Below are positions 24,691 through 30,463 of a stretch of 30,463 nt of DNA, piece by piece; the stretch's first letter is position 1, and each line of letters starts with the position of its first letter. The DNA is from Clostridiales bacterium. Its GTDB lineage: Bacteria > Bacillota > Clostridia > Oscillospirales > Ruminococcaceae. The position numbers were made by a program, and so were the translations under genes. The DNA is taken from NCBI GenBank assembly GCA_029007575.1, contig JAQXIB010000002.1:1-30463 (forward strand), read 5' to 3'. Below the pieces are notes generated by a model. The model was not told the DNA's origin, searched no databases, and worked only from the letters and a program-made list of their open reading frames with translations.

Positions 24691-25161
24691 CTACCATCTG
24701 TAATGTGCAAAAGCTCTGTTGGCTTCGGCCATTTTGTGGGTATCTTCCCGCTTCTTTACTGCTCCGCCGGTGTTGTTGAGTGCATCCAGCATTTCTGCTG
24801 CCAAACGCTCACGCATCGTCTTTTCTCCTCTGGCACGAGCATATGTGGTCAACCAACGCAAACCAAGTGTTTCTCTTCTGTCCGGACGGACTTCCATAGG
24901 AACCTGGTAAGTTGCGCCGCCGACACGGCGTGCTTTTACTTCCAATACGGGCATGATATTCTCCATAACCTCAGTAAATACCTCTAATGGGTCTTTTCCG
25001 GTTTTTTCCCGAACAATATCGAATGCGCCGTAAACAATTTTCTGAGCAACACCTTTTTTACCGTCCAGCATAACATTGTTAATCAGACGAGTAACAAATT
25101 TGGAATTGTAAAGCGGATCTGGCAAAACATCACGTTTTGCAATATTACCTCTTCTTGGCAC
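24691..25161 (-). CDS. rpsG: 30S ribosomal protein S7
   Basis: S7 starts assembly of the 30S head and binds the 3' domain of 16S rRNA. The 156-residue product has the standard family sequence PRRGNIAKRDVLPDPLYNSK and ends in an intact MAEANRAFAHYRW tail. The start is GTG at 25161, with AGGAGG eight nt upstream and the conserved PRRGN as residues 2-6. A longer start from the ATG at 25179 would add six residues across that ribosome binding site and is not credible. It follows rpsL by 179 nt, a larger gap than usual, holding a candidate structured leader. Confidence 0.97.
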   Translation of the reverse strand: MPRRGNIAKRDVLPDPLYNSKFVTRLINNVMLDGKKGVAQKIVYGAFDIVREKTGKDPLEVFTEVMENIMPVLEVKARRVGGATYQVPMEVRPDRRETLGLRWLTTYARARGEKTMRERLAAEMLDALNNTGGAVKKREDTHKMAEANRAFAHYRW

Positions 25162-25178
25162 TTCGCTTCCCTCCTTCA

Positions 25179-25260
25179 CATAATAATGAGTTCATCGGTA
25201 CTCGAAAGCGTCAAACTCCCGTTTTGCCACAGCCGGCAAACCGCACTGTGACTTATTATG
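25179..25260 (-). promoter_or_regulatory. Structured rpsL-rpsG intergenic region, possible S7 control site
   Basis: CATAATAA (25179-25186) pairs with TTATTATG (25253-25260), enclosing TTTGCC/GGCAAA (25223-25228 with 25235-25240). The structure ends 3 nt before the AAGGAGG ribosome binding site of rpsG. In E. coli the S12-S7 gap is bound by S7 for autocontrol. The same role here is only an inference from position. Confidence 0.4.
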
Positions 25261-25340
25261 CCAATATCAAGGCGTTTTATGTTAAAACTGCCAAAATAAG
25301 GGCAAGTGACTTTTTTACAAGTTACAATTCGGAGTTTTCA

Positions 25341-25766
25341 CTACTTCGCAGCACCAGCTTTTGGACGTTTTGCTCCATACTTGGAACGGGCTTGCATTCT
25401 CTTCGCCACACCCTGTGCATCCAAAGTACCACGGATAATGTGGTAACGGGTACCGGGAAGGTCCTTAACACGTCCGCCACGGATCAAAACAACGCTGTGC
25501 TCCTGCAAGTTGTGACCAACACCGGGGATATAAGCCGTTACTTCGTTTCCGTTTGTGAGCTTAACCCTGGCAACCTTTCTCAATGCTGAGTTCGGCTTTT
25601 TCGGAGTTAATGTTCTAACAGCAGTACAAACACCACGTTTCTGCGGAGAGCTTAAATCAATAGACTTCTTCTGCAAAGAGTTAAAACCCTTTTGGAGCGC
25701 AGGAGCAGTTGATTTTTTCTCAACCACAGCTCTTCCTTTTCTGACCAGCTGGTTAAATGTAGGCAT
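25341..25766 (-). CDS. rpsL: 30S ribosomal protein S12
   Basis: S12 lies at the decoding centre of the 30S subunit. The 141-residue product starts MPTFNQLVRKGR and contains the conserved TPKKPNSALRKVARV (about 54-68) with wild-type lysines, and the GHNLQEHSVVLIRGGRVKDLPG loop near residue 85. Its length is within the Firmicute range (about 137-140). AAGGAGG lies 7 nt before the ATG. It starts 164 nt after rpoC, a gap holding two hairpins; no L7Ae-like gene lies between rpoC and rpsL, unlike in Bacillus. Confidence 0.98.
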   Translation of the reverse strand: MPTFNQLVRKGRAVVEKKSTAPALQKGFNSLQKKSIDLSSPQKRGVCTAVRTLTPKKPNSALRKVARVKLTNGNEVTAYIPGVGHNLQEHSVVLIRGGRVKDLPGTRYHIIRGTLDAQGVAKRMQARSKYGAKRPKAGAAK

Positions 25767-25792
25767 ATCGCACCTCCTTCATTCAAAATATA

Positions 25793-25846
25793 CTCCGGCA
25801 TTTTACCGGAGAATGTATGTCAAACGGCTTTGCAGCGCAAAGCCGT
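25793..25846. repeat. Two hairpins in the rpoC-rpsL gap
   Basis: CTCCGG (25793-25798) pairs with CCGGAG (25806-25811), and ACGGCTTTGC (25824-25833) pairs perfectly with 25837-25846 around AGC. Neither is followed by a T-tract on the minus strand, so they are more likely processing sites or members of the same intergenic hairpin set than terminators. Confidence 0.6.
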
Positions 25847-25930
25847 CTAACCGCATTATCTCACGCCTTAATATTTTATCATTAAATGCAAGCGTTTGTC
25901 AAGCATCAAATCCTTATAGAAGACGCTTTT

Positions 25931-28900
25931 TTAAAAATCTGTCGAAATTTCCTTAACCGCGCCTACCGGCTCTGCTTTGGTTGGTACAACCTGCACATCG
26001 CGGTAGCATGCCATACCGGTACCGGCAGGAATCAGTTTACCGATGATGACGTTTTCTTTCAAGCCCATCAGCGGGTCAACCTTACCCTTAATCGCCGCTT
26101 CGGTCAACACTCTGGTGGTTTCCTGGAAGGACGCGGCAGACAGGAAGCTGTCGGTTGCAAGAGATGCCTTAGTGATACCGAGCATTACCGGAATAAAGGT
26201 TGCTTTGGCAAGTCCTGCCTCGCCGGCATCCAATCTTTCCTGTATCTTCTTGTTTTCGTGCAACACCTCGGCACGATCCACCAACGCGCCCGGCAGCAAA
26301 TCAGTGCTTCCGGCTTCGTCGATTCTGACTTTCCGCATCATCTGACGAACGATAACCTCAATATGCTTATCGTTGATATCAACACCTTGCATCCGGTAAA
26401 CTTTCTGTACTTCGGAAATCAGATAATTCTGTACTTCCTGTTCACCCTTGACCGCCAGCACATCGTGCGGATTGATAGAACCTTCGGTCAGCGGATCACC
26501 TGCAAGCACCTTATCTCCGTCGGTCACCTTCAAGCGATAGCCATAAGGAATCGGATATTGTTTTTCCTCTCCGTCCTCACCGGTAATGATCGCATGACGC
26601 ACCCGTTTGATTTCATCCAGCCGAACGGTACCCGAAATTTCGGTAATAATCGCAGAGCTCTTCGGACGTCTGCCCTCAAATAACTCCTCAACACGGGGAA
26701 GACCCTGTGTGATATCCTCTGCCGACGCAATACCGCCGGTATGGAAGGTTCTCATCGTCAACTGCGTACCAGGCTCACCGATAGACTGTGCCGCAATGAT
26801 ACCAACCGCCTCGCCGACCGCAACGGTTTTTCCGTTTGCCAGGTTGGAGCCGTAACATTTCGCGCAAACACCCTGTTTTGCATGGCAGGTCAGTACAGAA
26901 CGAATCTTCAGCGTTTCAATTCCGGCTGCGAGTACTTTCTTCGCATCCGAATCATCCATCATTTTATCCTTGGAGATTAGCACTTCACCGGTCTGCGGAT
27001 CCAACAAATCCTCCACCAGGTAACGTCCGCACAAACGCTCGGACAACGGCTCAATCATCTCATTGCCTTCCTTGATGGAGTAGATCTCCAAGCCTTCATC
27101 GGTGCCGCAATCATCCTGACGAATGATCACATCCTGAGAAACATCGACCAAACGACGAGTCAGGTAACCTGAGTCAGCCGTTCTCAAAGCGGTATCGGCA
27201 AGACCTTTTCTCGCACCACGGGAAGAAATGAAGTATTCCAAGATATTCAAGCCTTCCCGGTAGTTTGCCTTGATCGGGATCTCGATCGTAACACCGGCGG
27301 TGTTCGCAATCAATCCACGCATACCTGCAAGCTGTTTGATCTGGTTCATACTACCACGAGCGCCGGAATCCGCCATCATAAAGATCGGGTTGTAAGCGTC
27401 CAAGTTGTCTGCCAGTGCATCCGAAACCTTTTTTGTGGTGCCTTCCCATGTTTTGATCACTAAATTGTGACGCTCCTCGTTGGAGATCAAACCTCTGCGG
27501 AACTGCTTATTGATATCACTGATACTGTTTTCCGCTTCTTGCAGCAATTCTTTTTTCTGCGGCGGAATGACCGCGTCGCAAACCGCAACGGTAATCGCGC
27601 CCTTGGTAGAATATTTAAAGCCCTGTGCTTTAATGCGGTCAAGCACCTCAGCGGTTCTGGAAGTACCATGTACTTTAATACAGCGGTCAATGATCTGTCC
27701 CAACTGCTTCTTTCCGACTTTGAAAGTAATTTCAAGGTCAAGCAGATTCTCGGACTTGGTACGGTCTACATAACCCAAGTCCTGCGGGATCGGATCGTTG
27801 AAGATCAGTCGTCCGACCGTCGCGTCGATCAATTTGGAGACGGTACGATCTCCGAATGTTTTGGACATCCGTACTTTAATGGCCGCGTGGAGAGAAACTG
27901 CGCCCGCCTGATAAGCCATCAATGCCTCATTGACATCCCGGAACACCTTGCCTTCGCCCAATTCTCCGTCCTTTTGCAAGGTCAGGTAGTAAGAACCAAG
28001 TACCATATCCTGCGTCGGAACCGCAACCGGACGCCCGTCAGAAGGTTTCAACAGGTTGTTCGCCGCAAGCATCAAAAATCTTGCTTCTGCCTGTGCTTCC
28101 GCAGAAAGCGGTACGTGTACAGCCATCTGGTCGCCGTCGAAGTCGGCATTATAAGCGGTACAAACCAGCGGATGCAGCTTTAACGCACGTCCCTCAACCA
28201 AAATCGGCTCAAACGCCTGAATACCCAATCTATGCAAGGTAGGAGCACGGTTCAACAACACCGGGTGGTCTTTGATGACCGTTTCCAGAGCGTCCCAAAC
28301 CTCCGGTTTCGCACGCTCTACCATTTTTCTGGCGCTCTTAATATTGTTGGAAACACCGGTTTCCACCAGCCGTTTCATCACAAACGGCTTAAACAGCTCT
28401 AACGCCATCTCTTTCGGCAAACCGCACTGATACATCTTCAATTCCGGTCCGACAACGATAACCGAACGTCCCGAATAGTCGACACGTTTACCTAACAGGT
28501 TCTGGCGGAAACGTCCCTGCTTCCCTTTCAGCATATCGGACAGGGATTTTAACGGACGATTGTTCGGTCCGGTCACCGGACGTCCCCGTCTGCCGTTGTC
28601 AATCAGAGCGTCTACTGCTTCCTGCAGCATTCTCTTCTCGTTGCGCACGATAATATCGGGAGCATTTAACTCCAACAGCCGTTTCAGACGGTTATTCCGG
28701 TTGATGACACGGCGATACAGATCGTTTAAGTCGGAGGTGGCAAAACGGCCGCCGTCCAACTGAACCATCGGACGGATATCCGGCGGTATCACCGGGATGA
28801 CATCCATAATCATCCATTCCGGACGGTTTCCGGAAAGACGAAATGCTTCTACAACTTCCAACCGTTTCAGAATCCGAACCCGTTTCTGCCCTGCAACCGT

Positions 28901-29485
28901 TTCCAGTTCGGTCTTGAGTTCGGCGCTCAATTTTTCAAGATCCAGTTCCTTCAGCAGATATTGGATCGCTTCGGCGCCCATACCCGCTTTGAAATCATCT
29001 TCATACTTTTCCCGCATATCGGCGTACTCTTTTTCGGACAAAAGCTGTCCCTTCTCCAGTACGGTATTGCCGGGATCGGTAACAATATATTTTGCAAAAT
29101 AAAGAACTTCTTCCAACCGTCTGGGAGAGATGTCAAGAATCAAACCCATGCGGGACGGAATCCCTTTAAAATACCAGATATGGGAAACCGGTGCCGCCAA
29201 TTCAATATGACCCATCCGTTCTCTTCTGACCTTGGCGCGGGTAACCTCAACGCCGCAGCGGTCACAGATTTTCCCTTTGTAACGCAATCTTTTATATTTA
29301 CCGCAATGACATTCCCAGTCTTTGGTCGGACCGAAAATTCTTTCGCAGAACAAACCATCCCGTTCCGGCTTCAAGGTACGGTAGTTAATGGTTTCCGGCT
29401 TTTTTACCTCGCCGTAAGACCAACTTCTGATTTGTTCCGGAGATGCCAAGCCGATTTTTATAGATTCAAAAACATTAAATTCCAT
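25931..29485 (-). CDS. rpoC: DNA-directed RNA polymerase subunit beta'
   Basis: RpoC forms half of the RNA polymerase active centre. The 1184-residue protein is full length for a Firmicute. The N-terminal zinc ribbon has C59, C61, C74 and C77 (CHCGKYKRLRYKGKICDRC region). The catalytic NADFDGD loop holding the Mg ions is at about 446-452. A trigger-loop region TADSGYLTRRLVDVSQD and a second zinc site, with DDCGTDEG and CHAKQGVCAKC, follow. The C-terminus is intact and ends in a normal GAVKEISTDF-like tail. AAGGAA lies just before the ATG. It is next to rpoB with a 90-nt gap. Confidence 0.98.
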   Translation of the reverse strand: MEFNVFESIKIGLASPEQIRSWSYGEVKKPETINYRTLKPERDGLFCERIFGPTKDWECHCGKYKRLRYKGKICDRCGVEVTRAKVRRERMGHIELAAPVSHIWYFKGIPSRMGLILDISPRRLEEVLYFAKYIVTDPGNTVLEKGQLLSEKEYADMREKYEDDFKAGMGAEAIQYLLKELDLEKLSAELKTELETVAGQKRVRILKRLEVVEAFRLSGNRPEWMIMDVIPVIPPDIRPMVQLDGGRFATSDLNDLYRRVINRNNRLKRLLELNAPDIIVRNEKRMLQEAVDALIDNGRRGRPVTGPNNRPLKSLSDMLKGKQGRFRQNLLGKRVDYSGRSVIVVGPELKMYQCGLPKEMALELFKPFVMKRLVETGVSNNIKSARKMVERAKPEVWDALETVIKDHPVLLNRAPTLHRLGIQAFEPILVEGRALKLHPLVCTAYNADFDGDQMAVHVPLSAEAQAEARFLMLAANNLLKPSDGRPVAVPTQDMVLGSYYLTLQKDGELGEGKVFRDVNEALMAYQAGAVSLHAAIKVRMSKTFGDRTVSKLIDATVGRLIFNDPIPQDLGYVDRTKSENLLDLEITFKVGKKQLGQIIDRCIKVHGTSRTAEVLDRIKAQGFKYSTKGAITVAVCDAVIPPQKKELLQEAENSISDINKQFRRGLISNEERHNLVIKTWEGTTKKVSDALADNLDAYNPIFMMADSGARGSMNQIKQLAGMRGLIANTAGVTIEIPIKANYREGLNILEYFISSRGARKGLADTALRTADSGYLTRRLVDVSQDVIIRQDDCGTDEGLEIYSIKEGNEMIEPLSERLCGRYLVEDLLDPQTGEVLISKDKMMDDSDAKKVLAAGIETLKIRSVLTCHAKQGVCAKCYGSNLANGKTVAVGEAVGIIAAQSIGEPGTQLTMRTFHTGGIASAEDITQGLPRVEELFEGRRPKSSAIITEISGTVRLDEIKRVRHAIITGEDGEEKQYPIPYGYRLKVTDGDKVLAGDPLTEGSINPHDVLAVKGEQEVQNYLISEVQKVYRMQGVDINDKHIEVIVRQMMRKVRIDEAGSTDLLPGALVDRAEVLHENKKIQERLDAGEAGLAKATFIPVMLGITKASLATDSFLSAASFQETTRVLTEAAIKGKVDPLMGLKENVIIGKLIPAGTGMACYRDVQVVPTKAEPVGAVKEISTDF

Positions 29486-29575
29486 TCTTGTTCCTTACCC
29501 TTTCCGGCATTATGCCGTATGAAATTTGTGTTGCCGCAGCCGCGGCAGAGCAAAATGAATCAACAAGACTTTGCT

Positions 29576-30463
29576 TTAAAAATCATCGTCATCAAACGCA
29601 TCATCCAGATCAAAATCCAGCGGCTCATCATCCACAATTTCAACGTCATAATCATCCAAATCAGGTGCTTCCACACCGTATCCGTCCATGTCATCTTCTA
29701 CTTCAACATCGCTGAAAGCGTCGTCATCCACCGGCTGCAAGCCCATATCGTCATCATCGTCAAAGTTCTGCTTCAAGTCAATTTCTTCATTGTTCTTATC
29801 CAGTACCTTGACATCCAATCCGAGAGACTGCAATTCCTTAATCAGCACCTTAAAGGATTCCGGAACGCCCGGCTTCGGTACGTTCTGACCTTTCACAATC
29901 GCTTCGTAGGTCTTGACACGTCCAACCACGTCGTCCGACTTCACCGTCAGGATCTCCTGCAAGGTGTAAGCAGCGCCGTAAGCTTCCAGTGCCCAAACCT
30001 CCATCTCACCGAAACGCTGACCGCCGAACTGCGCTTTACCGCCCAAAGGCTGCTGCGTAACCAAAGAATAAGGTCCGGTAGAACGAGCATGAATCTTATC
30101 ATCAACCAAATGATGGAGCTTCAAATAATACATATATCCGACCGTAACCGGATTATCGAATTGTTCGCCGGTACGTCCGTCATACAAAATCGTCTTTCCG
30201 TCTTCCCGCAAGCCGGCTTCTCTCAGGCAAGCGGCGATATCATCCTCGTGCGCGCCGTCAAATACCGGAGTCATGATCTTCCAGCCGAGTGCCTTTGCGG
30301 CATAGCCCAAATGGACTTCCAACACCTGACCGATATTCATACGGGACGGAACGCCCAACGGGTTGAGCACGATGTCCAGCGGCGTGCCATCCGGCAGGAA
30401 CGGCATATCCTCCTGCGGCAAAATACGGGATACAACACCCTTATTTCCGTGACGGCCTGCCAT
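29576..30463 (-). CDS. rpoB: DNA-directed RNA polymerase subunit beta, C-terminal part (partial)
   Basis: Only the last 295 codons lie in the window; the gene continues past the right edge. GRHGNKGVVSRILPQEDMPF opens the visible part, GGKAQFGGQRFGEMEVWALE is the usual C-terminal signature and the VGRVKTYEAIVKG block ends the conserved domain. After it comes an unusual acidic tail of about 63 residues (roughly 31 Asp or Glu and no Lys or Arg), ending DDAFDDDDF. This tail is encoded at 29579-29767. Acidic extensions occur in some Clostridia; what this one does is unknown. It is the first gene of the visible str operon. Confidence 0.97.
   Translation of the reverse strand: MAGRHGNKGVVSRILPQEDMPFLPDGTPLDIVLNPLGVPSRMNIGQVLEVHLGYAAKALGWKIMTPVFDGAHEDDIAACLREAGLREDGKTILYDGRTGEQFDNPVTVGYMYYLKLHHLVDDKIHARSTGPYSLVTQQPLGGKAQFGGQRFGEMEVWALEAYGAAYTLQEILTVKSDDVVGRVKTYEAIVKGQNVPKPGVPESFKVLIKELQSLGLDVKVLDKNNEEIDLKQNFDDDDDMGLQPVDDDAFSDVEVEDDMDGYGVEAPDLDDYDVEIVDDEPLDFDLDDAFDDDDF

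Noticed and set aside
1..30463. CRISPR array, tRNA or rRNA genes
   Set aside because: No regularly spaced direct repeats, cloverleaf genes or rRNA sequences were seen.

Overview
The window looks like a chromosomal core region of a low-to-mid GC Firmicute. A Clostridia member, probably of the Oscillospirales (ruminococcal) type, fits best. This is inferred from the AlaRS T-box leader, the CIRCE operator, strong AGGAGG-type ribosome binding sites, the rpoB-rpoC-rpsL-rpsG-fusA-tuf order, RNase M5, DUF3048, DUF1846 and PdaB-like proteins, and a very acidic RpoB C-terminus. It is a style judgement, not a database match. Every large gene is a recognisable family; I see no transposase, phage gene, CRISPR array, tRNA or rRNA.

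Layout. (1) 1-1712, minus strand: trmK-nif3 with its own promoter, followed by a structured intergenic sequence running off the left edge. (2) 1795-9950, plus strand: a consensus promoter and T-box leader drive alaS. HIT, phosphoribosyltransferase, comEC, holA and rnmV genes follow, that is translation, nucleotide salvage, competence, replication and 5S rRNA maturation. (3) 9960-17351, plus strand: a cell-envelope block with an MBOAT O-acyltransferase, a DHHW/AlgX-like partner, a DUF3048 lipoprotein, a CmpB-like membrane protein, a PdaB-like polysaccharide deacetylase, a membrane-anchored GH25 lysozyme and an AIM24/TIGR00266 protein. (4) 17781-20860, minus strand: hsp20 behind a perfect CIRCE operator, a short-chain dehydrogenase and a DUF1846 protein. 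(5) 21154-30463, minus strand: the str operon with part of rpoB, then rpoC, rpsL, rpsG, fusA and tuf, ending at a strong terminator.

The least ordinary part is the non-coding DNA. Almost every intergenic gap carries one or more perfect or near-perfect inverted repeats. The most striking is 17397-17653, where six successive hairpins are enclosed by a 16-nt outer inverted repeat flanked by a 4-nt direct repeat. This looks like a small non-autonomous mobile element or a folded RNA. A related 23-nt sequence starts exactly at the stop codon of two unrelated genes (nif3, and the gene ending at 17351). Two hairpins (13765-13836 and 14313-14397) bury the ribosome binding site of the next gene. The GH25 lysozyme has a roughly 325-nt hairpin-rich leader behind a good promoter. 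These structures, rather than any protein gene, are the best candidates for something undescribed.
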